Source of the DNA: Helopsaltes ochotensis
Lineage: Eukaryota; Chordata; Aves; Passeriformes; Locustellidae
Length of the DNA stretch: 64,000 bases
Direction: 5' to 3'
Assembly: GCA_013400155.1 (NCBI GenBank)
Contig: VXBM01000882.1
Location: forward strand, 21,880 to 85,879
The translations under genes were made by a program, and so were the position numbers. The notes under the pieces were generated by a model. It had not been told where the DNA came from. It ran no database searches and saw only the letters and a program-made list of their open reading frames with translations. Below are positions 48,610 to 60,850 of this stretch, one piece after another; position 1 is the first letter of the stretch, and the number at the start of each line of letters is the position of its first letter.

Positions 48610-51600
48610 GTGAGTATGGGTTAACTGAAAGAACTTAAGCAAGCCATTTTGAAGAACCTCAACATTTTCGTTTTTTCTCTTTGGCTCATATTAACTTAAT
48701 CTTTGGACGTCAGAGTTTCCAAAATGCATTTGTCATGTCTAATGCGGAAACAAACTAGAGGGAGCTACTTAGAGTCAAGATAAAACTGTATCTGAGGAGA
48801 TTCATGAGTAATAGCAGTTAAGGAGTTGTATGCAGATGCCTCTGGCAGTCAGCACCACACAGTCCATTTGTAAAGTATTGGCTTTCTGTCTCTGGCCGGA
48901 TACTTAATTCTGCACTGCTGAGCAGACTGTTTATTTACCTCCTGGTACAGGCTGTAAATCCTTTGTACTTACAGTCAGTGTTGTCTGCTGAAAGATTTTA
49001 CTTGGAGGAGAAACCAAACCCTCTCTTTTTTTTTTTTTTAATGGCGTGGCATGAATAAGATGGCAGACAAGTAGAAGGAAATGTGTAATGCATTACAAAT
49101 GCTGTCATCATATAGATCAGCAGAAGAACACCATCTGTTCAGAAAATCTTTGTGGTAGTTAACATTTTATTGTGGCTTGCCATGAATATACAGTTGTTCA
49201 GATAAAGAGAAGGCTTATTGGTTTGGCTGAAGACAGTTTTGCTTTCAGAACATGCTATAAACTGTATAAAAGGAAACAGTATTTTTCTTCCTTTACACTT
49301 TTGTTGCATTTTAGGATACCTGCACTTAATAAGAAGTATGGTGAGACTCCCATGTAATTTTTGATGTAATGTATTATGAGATTTTTGTTCCATGTGGACT
49401 TTCTGGTGGAAATACCTCAGAAGATAGAGTTTTGTGTTTTGATTTTCATGTTGTATTGCAGTAACTAAGAAGAATGATTAATTTTTTTTCGGTGCTTTCT
49501 CTATGTATCTTTTTGGTAAAGAGGTGAGAATCTGGCCTCACATTTTGGTTGTGAGTATGCCTCCAGAAGGAAAAATGAACATAGAAGTGAGTGAGTGTTC
49601 ACTCTCGAATAAAGTATGCTTGCTCTGCTGTGTGTGCAATAGACTCTTCTGCTTTTGATTCATAGAAAGGCAATACCACTAACTTTCTTCTTAAGCAGCT
49701 TTTATTTAGTGTTTCACTGAGTCAAAAGATTCTATAGTTTAGTTCTTTATTAGGTTGCTGCACATCTACATCTGTTGTTTGTGTTAAAGGAACATAAACT
49801 TCTTTCAATAGTGTGTATGCTTAAAAGGATCTACTGAAAGAATTCGCCTAAAAGTTATGCAATGTCTCAGTGGAAGTCATGCAATACAACCCATTCTATT
49901 TTTTTCTGCAGATCTAAAAATTTGTATATTCTTCACCTGATTTTTACAGGATTTGCTCACCTTTCCAGTGATCACTATTCCTGAGTACCTGTCATTACAA
50001 AGCAGAATAAGGTATCTGGACAGAGAAACCATTCTAGTTGTCCTGTAGAGCTTTGAAGAGCCAGAGGAACTCAATGAGCAATCTGTAAAAACACCCAGCT
50101 TGTTGTGTGAACATAAAGTGTTCCCATGATAGCATTCCTTACAAACTCATATTTTTGTGTGCTTTAAAAGTTAAAGAAAATTATTGGGTTTTTTTCCTCT
50201 TTTGTCACTTCCACACAAAATGAATAGGCATATGGTCAGTCTGAAGTATGTGATCATTCCATTTTGCTTCAGGAAAATTACTGGAAAGTGCTCCTCATGG
50301 AAAAGGCTCAGACTGGAGTCTTCAAAATCAACGGAAGTTAATCTTTAGATCATTAGAAAGAGTTGACTAATCATACCCAGCTGTGGAGAGTAGAAGGAAT
50401 GTAGAATGACCTACGTTATAAAATATCTAAATAGAAAATTAAATATTTTCAGGAAAGAGGTTTTTACAATAGGCATCATCACCTAAGAAATTTGCTGCTC
50501 ATTGAGGTTTTTCCTTAACTACTTTGAATGCTGTTAAGTGTTGTGGAGCTATTAACTTGCATACATGTATTTTGTGTTGCTTAAACAAGCACAGAAGATT
50601 GGCACACAGAGATTGTTTATTCCTTTTGAAAGGATAGAGTCTATATTTTTATGGTTTAAGTGGAATCTGCCTTCATTGCATTGCCAATAAACGGTGTAAT
50701 TAACTTTCCTTAAAACATATTGTTTTGCTTTGTGACGAAAACAACGGAAAACTAGCATATGAACTGTCACTGGGTTGGTGTTTAGTGATGTATTGAGATG
50801 ACTGTGTGTGCTCTGAAGAGCTTCAACATGAGGATGTGTGAATACAATAAACTGGATTCCTGAGACAGTTTGATGGTAAAGCTACATATTTTGCCTTCAA
50901 TGTTCAATTTATTTGCTAAATAAATGCCTTGTGCTTTGCTTCCTTTTATGATTTAAATGAACATTTTTATGACCCAGTGTCTTTACATTTTCACCAAGAC
51001 TTGCTAATTCATTCCTTTCTAAACTTTGCTTTCCTATTTTTACCCATGTTCCTTCCTTTCTCTGAGACAGTGTGGAAGAGGAGGCTCTATTATGGAACCT
51101 ACAGCAAGATATTTTTGTTGTATGTTGGTGAAATATGCAACAAATATATGAAATAAACCTTGGAAGAGAGAGCTTCTATTTTAGTGTTGTATGTGGGCAG
51201 TACTGTATTTGTTAATAAGTAGAAATTTTTTTTGTAACATTTTTTCAGTATTTTTATTAAATTTGTATTCAGGGACTTTGAACTCAGACTTCAACTTTGC
51301 TATTTCCCTAAAGGAAACCAGTGAACATTCATGCTTGCACAGGGACAGCAGGTATAACTTTGTACTTCAAAACTGAAGGGATGCTGTACCAGAATTCACA
51401 CACTTGTTCAGTTTCCTCAGACATTATCAGAGGAAGGAATCAATCACACTTAGTTAATGAAATGTTGCCAGTTAGAAGGAGAATTGGAGCAGGTTTTGCC
51501 CTATGGATCTTTTTCAGCCATACATCTGTATATTTTTGCTGATGCTGTTTTCTCTATGTTCTTTAGTGGAGGGTCAAACTGTAAAGGCTGAGATTTCTGT

Positions 51601-52737
51601 TTGAACCAGTTGTTTCTCTGTCCCAAGGGGTTGTAAATACTGACAAATTTGATTAGGGAGTCTTTTTATGAGGTGGGTTGGTGTACATTTAGGTTTATGT
51701 TAGGAGTGTACCTTTTGCTCCTGTGAAGTGAAATGGTTGTGAGATGAGTGTGTAAAATGTTATTAATGAGTGAGATTAATATGTAATTTTTCAAGAACAT
51801 ATTGCTCCAGTTCTATTTTTAAGACATATTTTTGTGGTTTTCTTCTTCTTCATCCTGTTAGATTAACATTTATGAATAAGTAGCCAAACCAGAAACTGAG
51901 GTGAATCTTTTATGGTGCAGGCATTTGTAAAAACCAGTTTTCATTACTCAGCTGTAGAGATAGCTAAAGGGTGCTCTACATTCATAAAAATTGAGTCTGA
52001 CAGCAGGCCACTGAGCCAAAAAACCTGACTGTCATCTTCACCTGCTTACATTGATTTACATGGGTGACCAGTAAATAAATGTCTTTTTCATACTGACTTA
52101 GGATTAAGTCCCTATCTGTCACATTGTGCTGTAGAAATGCAATTGAGCCTTCTACATTCAGCAACACAGACTGAAGTGATTAGATGGTTTATTACTTTTC
52201 ATCCATAAAGGACACTGAGAAGCTCTAGTTGTTTTACTCTGTTATGGCGTGTATAAACTTTCCTGTTGCCCCCGTATTGGAGGTCTCTAATGTCTCCCTC
52301 ATTTGCCAAACTCCAGACACCAAATTCTTGATAAATTTCTCTGAAGTTAATTCTGTGATAGGGAGGACAGTAATATTAAAAACCAAAAATCTATCATCTT
52401 TATTTAATTGAATTGTTGTTTGTAAAGATTAGAACTAACTTATTAGAAGTTAGTTTTTTAAATACATAGCTTAAGTACACACTGATGTCATATTCTGTTC
52501 ATTCCTGTTTCCTTTTGAGTTTGTAGCTCTAAGTTGTACTTGATGAAGAAATGAATTAATTAAGTAATTGAATCAGACTTCAATTTAGTATGTATACAAA
52601 AATGGTTGCTCTTATTTTAGTAACCATTTGTATCACTTCTGCATGCATTAAAAAAATAGCTATTGACTAATCATCTGTTCATTACTGTAAGATGTGGAGG
52701 CTGTCAACTAGGAAAATGGGACTGCTCATTGATATTT

Positions 52738-53212
52738 CTTAAGTCTTTGGTAGTGACAGTTCCCAGCACAGGAAGTGCTGTAGTGTTGCAGCAAGTTCAG
52801 AGTAGGGACACAAAGATGATCAGAAAGATGGAGCACCACTTCCATGGGGAAAGGCTGAGGCAATTGAGGTTGTTCAGGAGAAGAGAAGACTCCTAGGTGA
52901 CCTTATTGCGGCCTTCAGCCCACAGGAAAGATGGGGAGAGACTTTAAAAGAGCATGGAATGATAAGACAGGGGGAAAAGTAAAGACAGTAGGTTCAGATT
53001 AGCTGTTAGAAGACTGTGAGGGTGGTGAGGCCCTGGCACAGGTTGCCCAGAGAAGTTGCAGTTGCCCCATCATTGGAAGTGTTCAAGGCCATGTTGGATG
53101 GAGCTCTTAGAAACCTGGCATAGTGTAAGGTGTGCTTGCCATGGCAGGGGGGTTGAAACAAGATGATCTCTAAGGTCCCTTCAAATCCTGGCCACTTTCT
53201 CATTCTTTGGTA
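52738..53212 (+). mobile_element. CR1 LINE fragment, sense to PAM
   Basis: The plus strand carries consecutive blocks of the CR1 3' part: GGGGAAAGGCTGAGGCAATT, GGTGGTGAGGCCCTGGCACA, GGTTGCCCAGAGAAGTTGC, then GATGATCTCTAAGGTCCCTT, ending with CATTCTTTG, a decayed copy of the CR1 terminal octamer repeat. About 475 bases, 5' truncated, no surviving ORF. The start is approximate. It lies within a PAM intron in the sense direction. Confidence 0.88.
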
Positions 53213-55243
53213 GGTACTGCATTTGGCTTGAGTCCCACATTAATCTGTATGATTTTTGCAACACAGGGTTTTTTAGTTGGACTTTTTGTTCGTTTCTTTT
53301 AACCTTCTCTTTGGAAAGCTACATACCTGGGTGTGCTGCTAAGAAAATAGCTGTACAAGAACTGTACTGTAACAGCCTATACAAAGCTGTCTTAAGCTCA
53401 TAGACTGACTGTGAGGTTTTTCAATGCTCCCTTAAGTAATTATGAGGTATATCAGCTAGAACAGTGTATGCCAAAAATCTGATTTTGCTTTGTTAGCTCT
53501 GGCATATTATTTTCTCGTAGTAAGAATAGCATTTGGTAAGGTATTTGTAATAAGTTTTATAATAGTGCTTAAAGGTCCTGTCTGTGCTCTAGAATATCAT
53601 TGTAATAGGCACTATGTGGAGCAAATAAAAGACTTCCTGAAACACTCATTAGAATAAATACTTGCAATGGGAGAGTGGTAGAGATAAAAAGAAAGAGACA
53701 GTATTAAGCGGCAGGACAGGTGGTGGCTTTAGCAGCTAGCAGGCCTAAACTTCAATTTTATCTTTATTGAGGGCTGTCTTTATGAGTGGTACAGCACATT
53801 TTTTTTCAGATACTAATTTTGACAATAAGGTTAATGAAATTTCAAATGTATGAACGGCTTATAAACCCCTTTCAGAAATTTAATCTCTCACTTGATAACA
53901 GCAGCTTAAAACACCCAAAACATCTGAAAACTAAGGTAGGAATTCCACAGAGTGACAGGTTGCCTCTGCCATGCAAGCACAAACCATAATTTCACTACTA
54001 ATCATTACTGATAAAAACATCAAGAAAAATTGTCTCCATAACACAGATTAGGTTTTTATCTATGAATCAAGTAGAATTCGCTTGTAGAAAAATAAAGGTG
54101 TTGTCTCTAAACTTCCTTCATGCTGGCAACTTTTGTAGTTTTGAATTCATACCTATCACTCGAAGTACCTTCTCAGGGCATATGGGTAAATCTTTTACTT
54201 CCCAGACCAAGCCCTCAGCTCTGGCATGCTCATTTCCGTACAGTCTGACCACCTATCTTCAAGCTAAATCTTGACTTACATGCCTTAACTTTTGGCTTGT
54301 TTTCCTTACTTTCCACAAGAGATTTCAGCTCCAGAAATTGGGTCAGAAGATACTTGATTTTTTTTCCCCTGTGAAATTGGACAATAACCCACACCATCAT
54401 TCATTTCAGGAACCTTGCCACAGCTCTGTTAAAATACTAATTTCTGAGTGTAGATAATGCCATAAACCTCAGGAGCAGAAGAGTGTTTCACTGGTTTGCA
54501 GCTTCACCATCTCCCCATGTTAATAGCTAAAAGACACTTGCTTGGAGGCCTCCCACTGCCTGTGTATATGTAAGGGCAGAAGCAACTTTTCTTGAGAATT
54601 TCTGCTGTAGTACAAGGTTAAAAAGCATTGCATTCCCTTCAACTGGCATATTTTTTCAGTAGTAATAAAAGAATGTAGTTTGCTTTTAGAAATGTACGTT
54701 CATGGTCAATATTACTCCCATGATGTTTTGTATGGTTTTTACTTTACTAAAGAAGATCACAAGTACTTGAGAAACCAAACCAGTGTTTTATCTATGGCAT
54801 AGTTTAAAGAACAGACATTTGAGAGATGAACATTCATATCTAAGTTTCTAATAATGAGGAATATTTGGGCAATGAGATCATGCTGATTTAAAAAAATCTT
54901 GTTTTTCATTCCAAAGGATTTGGCATATTAGCGAGACTCAACCATAATCCCTTTTTGGAACTGTTGTCCCAAGAAAGATGCAGGGAAAATGTAAGCCAGG
55001 TAGAATACTGGAAGAAGATACTACTAATGCTTAAAATTTAGTTGCTTTTAACTGTAACTGACTGATTGTATTTTTTATGAAGTACAAAAGAAGTGGAAGA
55101 GTATTATTAAATCACAACTGCAGATTTCAAAGGTAGAATGCAATTAGACTGGTGACTTAGTGGCTTGGGATACACTGATATGTTAACTAAGTAGCATATC
55201 TAACTTCTGTGGGAAATACAGTGGTTTTGATTGGGAGCTTAGA

Positions 55244-55342
55244 GTTTCTTTTTTTCTTAATGAAAAAATGAGTTACTATGTTTTAGCATAGAAGGTTTCT
55301 TTTTCTTAATAAATAAATGAGTTACTATGTTTTAGCATAGAA
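55244..55342. repeat. 49-base tandem duplication
   Basis: The 24-base segment at 55270-55293, starting GAGTTACTATGTTTTAGC, is repeated exactly at 55319-55342. Each is preceded by TTTCTTTTT-CTTAAT, giving two copies with a 49-base period and a few differences in the T/A-rich part. Confidence 0.9.
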
Positions 55343-55529
55343 CGAAAGCTCTTGAATGAAAATTTAAGTAAAGTGTGTAAGGGGAATGTAGAAGGCAAAT
55401 AAATGGGTGGGGATGTACTTGCCTTATTTGTAGTATTAAAGGGAAAAATGGCACCAGATGGGTCTTGGTTATGTAACTTATGGTGACATTATGGATAGCT
55501 TACTTGTTTTAATGTATTTTTTTTTTCAG

Positions 55530-55617
55530 TTGACTTTAAGCCTCATGCCAGCATGGACACAGTCCATCACATGTTACTTTTCGGATGTAATGAACCTTCC
55601 TCTACTGAAAATTACTG
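55530..55617 (+). CDS. PAM: PAM exon: copper-binding His-His motif
   Basis: 88 bases. Two bases complete Val91, then 28 codons and two bases of Trp120. It reads DFKPHASMDTVHHMLLFGC and then NEPSSTENYW. His103 and His104 (55565-55570) are the first two ligands of the CuH site of the monooxygenase, so the start of the active site is intact. Cys110 is the next disulfide cysteine. Acceptor TTTTTTCAG, donor GTAAGA, phase 2. Confidence 0.96.
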
Positions 55618-57083
55618 GTAAGAGCTGTATTTTGCTTTGTTATTAGCCAACTCTTTTTCAGTGTTAATTGCTTAAACTTCTTCCTGTGTCAGAATCTCTT
55701 GAAAAAGTAGGAAAATTTGAAATGAAGAAGAAATGTATAAAAAGCTGGTCTTTCCACACTCAAGTGCTTTGTTCTTTTTTTTAACTAGCTCCTCCATATT
55801 CTTCAGGACTAACTGACTGTCTTCAAGGGGGAGGCAGAAGCTACAGTAAAGAGAGTGTCATTGAATACCATGAAAAGGCTGCTTTTCTCTGTATGAAGTC
55901 ATGTAGCAGGTGTTCAGAATGAAACCGAGTGAAGGATAAGCTGACAAAGATTATCAAGTGATTTGGTAGTTGACTTGCCCTTCAAAATGCCTAAGCAATG
56001 AGAGCAGAGGGAAACACCCAATGCCAGTAAAATAGGTGTGTGGTGGCAAAGAGAAAAAAGAATGTGAAGGCAGGTGGAAATTAATCGTCTGTCCAGCAAT
56101 ATTGCAAATTTTCTCTAGGTTTTCCTGAGAGAGCAGATGAGGTATTTTTGCTAATGCTGCAAAAATATGAATATTTATATGAATTATTCTGAACTGTAGA
56201 ACAATTTTAATCTAGATATTCTGATAGAGTTGTGTGATTATAATTTATCTTTTAAGTATTTACCAAAAAGGTAAATAGGCCTGGCATTTGGAACTAATAC
56301 TATAGTATAATGTATTTTCAGGAAAAATACCCCAAAACATTTTGAATGCCTGTTTTGGGGAGATGATGTGATTAATATTTTAAATGTACACAACAAATTT
56401 ACCTCAAAAGTCTTATCTCTTGTTTACCTAACAACCAATTGTTCTAATATTGAAAATGCTGTAATCTTGCACACTTGTGCAAGGAAAGCAGATGCTTAAG
56501 AAGTTTAGACCAAAGTAAAACGGAAAGCATAGAATTTCTATGAATTTCTTTCCCCAACAGACAGCTTTTCTGCTGTGTTCTTTTTTATTGTATCTCGTAT
56601 GATAAAATATACTTGAATACTTTAATTTGAACAGTACACCAACATAAAATGTTTCCATTTTGACTTTTTAAAAACAGGTGAGCGTCCTGTTTAAAACTGA
56701 GCAGATTGTATTTGGAGCTTGTGCTGTTTGCATATTTCTGGAAGTAGTTTTAATAGAGCCTTGGAATAATTTGTGCATGATAGAATTACATTGTTACAGA
56801 TTGATCAGGGGCTTGTGTTGAGGTGAAGTTATGAGACAAGGCCTAAGTCACATCTAACTGATGATCTGAGGTTGTAGCAGAGATGGATCTTCAAAGCTCA
56901 GTCAGACTGAAATCCCTGTTTTGAGTCTAGAGTTCAGGTAGTTTGAGCTCCCTGGCTGTACCCTCACTCTCCCAGCAAAAGACTCACCAATGACACCCTG
57001 TGGGAGTGCGGCAGCTATTGTTGCATTTATTCTTGATTGATGTACTTAATACCTACCTGTCAAACAACAAGGTACTTATTTAG

Positions 57084-57570
57084 TTGTGGTGGATTGAGCT
57101 TGGCTACACACCAGATTCCCACCAAGCTGCTCTATCCCTCCACTCCTCAGGATGGGAAAAAGTCTCATGAGTCAAAATAACAGCAGCTTAATAAAGCAAA
57201 AGCAAGGGTTGTGCAGAAGTGGAGGAAAACAAAATATTCTATTCTCTACTTTTCATCACCAAGCCACTTCCCAGGAAGCAGGACTTTCAGCACAAGTGAT
57301 GATTGCTCTGGAAGACAAATGTCATAACTAACATGTGTGTGTGTGTGTCCCCACCCCCCCTCTTCTCCTTCTCCACCTTTTATTGTTGAGTGGATATAAT
57401 ATGGTATGGAACATTTCTTTGGTTAGTTTGGCCTGGCTGTGGCCTCTGCTAGGATGTTTCCCAAGCACTGGTGTGTTGTCAACACCTTTCTATCTACTCA
57501 TTCCAATCCCAGCACCATGAAGGTAGGTTGCTGTGGGGAAAATTAACTCCATTTTAGACAGACCAAATAA
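57084..57570 (-). mobile_element. LTR of an avian endogenous retrovirus (family B)
   Basis: Starts GTGGTGGATTGAGCTTGGC, with the TCTATCCCTCCACTCCTCAG stretch typical of these LTRs. It then has an AATAAAGCAAAAGC segment, a GT-repeat next to a C-run (57333-57360), and a TGGTATGGAACATTTCTTTG block shared with 33726-34237. It ends at AAAATTAACTCC. Minus orientation is inferred by likeness to the family A LTRs. No internal genes; lies antisense in a PAM intron. Confidence 0.6.
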
Positions 57571-60500
57571 TTAGTGTTGTGTTTAAATCTACTATTTCTG
57601 ATTTTTCATATGCAGGTTTTGATTAGATCTTGCCTTTTTTTTTATATGTAGTTTCTGAGGTTTTGTGTTAGCTTTGCATTCTCAAAATGAAACCTCTTCA
57701 TTCACTGTCTCATCATTTCACGTCCCTGTTTTTGCAACAGTTTGCAGCTTTTTATCTTGCTCTACCCGCAGTTATTTGCAAGGCTAGAAAGGTGATGTGT
57801 TTTCTACATAAAATAGACTAAAGAGTGCTAAAAACTTCTAACCTAATTTTGTTAAAGTAATTCTGATGACTGTGTGTTATGGGTCTTAATTGTTGTTTCA
57901 TTTGCTTGGTTATTTGGTGTTCCTTTAGTTTACCTGAAGGTTGTTAGCAAATGATGACTTCTCTTGCTCTTCCATCTAGTAGGGAAAGAATAGCTGTTTG
58001 AGCAGAGCGCTGTAAGAACTTATTTAGCAGGGATCCTTCCCTTACTTTTTACATCCTCCCTTACTTTTTACATTTTTAGAGAACCAGCTGTGATTCAATT
58101 AAGCATGCCACATAGATTTTTTTTTTCTTTCCTCTAGTTTCTTTTTCATAGTTCTGGCAATATTAGTTACATAATGGTTTTTCAAGTCAAGTGGTTTTTT
58201 TAACCATCATAATGTGGATTAGTTGTATTACAGAAAAACAGGCTGTTAGGAACATTCAGAATGCAAGGTCAAAATTAGTTTTCCTGAAGTGTGGAGTTTC
58301 ATTCAGACCAGTGTTGAGTGGGGAGGAGTGAGAAGCATCCCAGATGACTCTGGTGGGATTAGCTGCCCTTTGGCCATAGAGGCAGTAAGCCAAAATTTGT
58401 GATGCCCATCTGGCCTACTGCCTTTTGTGGTGATTTAACACTGTTCTTGCAAATGTTCCTGGCCTTCCAAAAGGCTGTCAAGTTGTGTGGAACCTGCGCT
58501 GATTTCGACATTCTCTGCAATGTGGTAGAATCTTTATGTGAACAAATGCTAAAGGTTGTTCTCCCTTCTTGAAATGCACAGGCCTTTCCACAGGGAAAAA
58601 AAATTAGTTTCCCAGGGCTCATTGCCTCAGGTGTATTGAAAAAATGGTGTAGTTGCTGCTATTCCTTGAATGTAATTAATCCAAAACCAGTTCAGCCACA
58701 ATGACAAGTTTTGCCTAAGCTGACAAACTGTGTTGAAATTGAAGTAACATGCCTGAATTGATGGACAAAATTCAGATTCTCTGTAGATAATCAGGAATGC
58801 ACTTGAATGCTTTAAAAGAAAATGTTGAATTATTCATAACTTGTGAGTCTCCTGGCAAGACAGGTCTTCTGCTGCGTCAAACCTCATGCTGAAATAAACT
58901 GTCATGAATGAGCTAATTCATAGACATAGCCTTTATTTTGAGATCAGACAGAGCAACTTTAAATAGTTATCTAATGCAAGCAAACATCTAAGGGCAGGTC
59001 ATAGATGACTACCTGGTAATTCCTCTATCAGACTTGTTGTTTCTGTTGGGAGGAAAGAATGGGTTTGGACACCTTTGACATCAATAGTTCATCAGAGGTA
59101 GCAAAAGATGTCATGACTAGTTCAGTGAAGTGCTTTTATTTCACTGCCTGAGGGAGAATGGGGACAGTGGAAAAAAGTTTTAAGCGCATTTTGTTATCAT
59201 TGCCACTACCCCAGAATGTTCTACAACATTCGAGAGCTAAAGATTGTCTTACTCAGTCACCTCAATTACCCTTTTTTAAAGTCTTGGCTAGTGTTGAGGG
59301 GTGCAATGTAATAGAGAAAGAAATAAAAGAAATTACTAGTTACCATAACCAATGCAAATGTGCTAAAAGAATAGCCAAATACTGGTTTTGCTGACATAAT
59401 GAAATATTTTACTTTCAGTCTAGGTAATCAATAAAAACCCCAGTGCCATCAATAAAAACAGCTCTTGAGTTTACCCAAGACTAGGGAGAATGCCTTTGGG
59501 AAGTCCAGGAGAGTTTGCAAAAAACTGCAAAGATCCAAGAAGTCAGTAAGCTCTCCCCTACCATACTCAATCCCGAATTTTGAGTCAAAATCAGTTTTTC
59601 GAACAATTCTGTATAATATGCAGCTATAGTCCATTTTTAAGGTATTCTGTGTCACTTACTGGGTTTTGAATCTCATTTTTTGTATGTAAAGAAGCAATGA
59701 ATTTCAGTGATATTTTGTTGGTTAAATTTATACTTTTTATTAGCTCCCTGCTTTTCAATCTGTTTATTACCTCTTCTTTGCAATCTCCTCTAGGTTTTTT
59801 TTTTTTTCTGAAAACTTGAGGAAGTTTGAAGATTATCACTGATGGTGAAATGAGAGGGTTGACCACTTTTAAACAAAAAAGAAAGACCAGTGTCTGTGTT
59901 TCATCTTTGTCCTGTGCAGTCTTCCCCCTCCATTCTAGTATCCTCTCTGGAAGAAGTTTGAAGCAGCCTGCACAGGGTGTTTTCCTAATTAATGTGTTCT
60001 TAGAAATACTGTGGTATAAATTAAAGACTATTGGGCCCAAAGTGTGGTGGTAAAGCTGTGACTGTGCTTGTAGTTCCTTCTGGCATTCCTCCTAAACAAT
60101 CCCTTCAACAATTTCCAAATTGTGCAGCTCAATGCCAGGTTAGATCCCTGAAGTCTCTTGGGTTTTTTGTACAGTAACAGTAGAAAGCTGCATAATTTTC
60201 AGCTGCAGCTGCATCCAACAAAAGATTGTACTTATAAGTTTTGATTGTCCTTTGGGACATGGTGTATTTGAAGGGGAAGGTGACCAAACTGTTAGTTATG
60301 AAAGTTTAGAAATACATGTTGTCAGTATAACTACTAAAAAAGAACTGGCATGTTCCCTTTTGTCTTGATACTCTCATGATTATGGCAGAGCTTTCAGTCA
60401 GAATTAAGTAGAATACCTGCACTGCAATAAAGCTCACTGGGATCAAAGAAATGCATAATGTCCTGCTGAGGTGGTTTTGATACACATGCCAGAAGAGCTG

Positions 60501-60850
60501 GTTACCTCTGAGAGATACCTGGAAAGCATCATCATGCATGAGTCCTGTTCCTCTGTGTAAATGTGACAGCCATTGTCATTTTGTATCACTTGAGTTAATA
60601 ATGCTAGAATTACTATAAAATGTTCCTTCATTTTTTCCATCACTGATTAATAGGCTGACAGGGCTGAGGCATCAGAACTGTCTAACACTTTGGCAGTTTC
60701 AGGTTTGAAACTGGGCAGAAACACGAGTTTAGTGTAGTAGTTTTGGTTTGCTAATTTTTTGTTTCCTGGACAATGCATGAATTAATGTGGCCAGTCTTCA
60801 TATTCACTAAACGCCAATACACCCACTAGAAATATTTACTTTTTCTCTGC

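Larger units (their letters stand above)
48610..55529 (+). other. PAM: PAM intron, 6.9 kb, with one CR1 and a tandem duplication
   Basis: GT-AG, phase 1, acceptor preceded by a long T tract (TTTTTTTTCAG). Contains the plus-strand CR1 at 52738-53212 and a 49-base tandem duplication at 55244-55342. The rest is AT-rich with no recognised feature. Confidence 0.88.
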
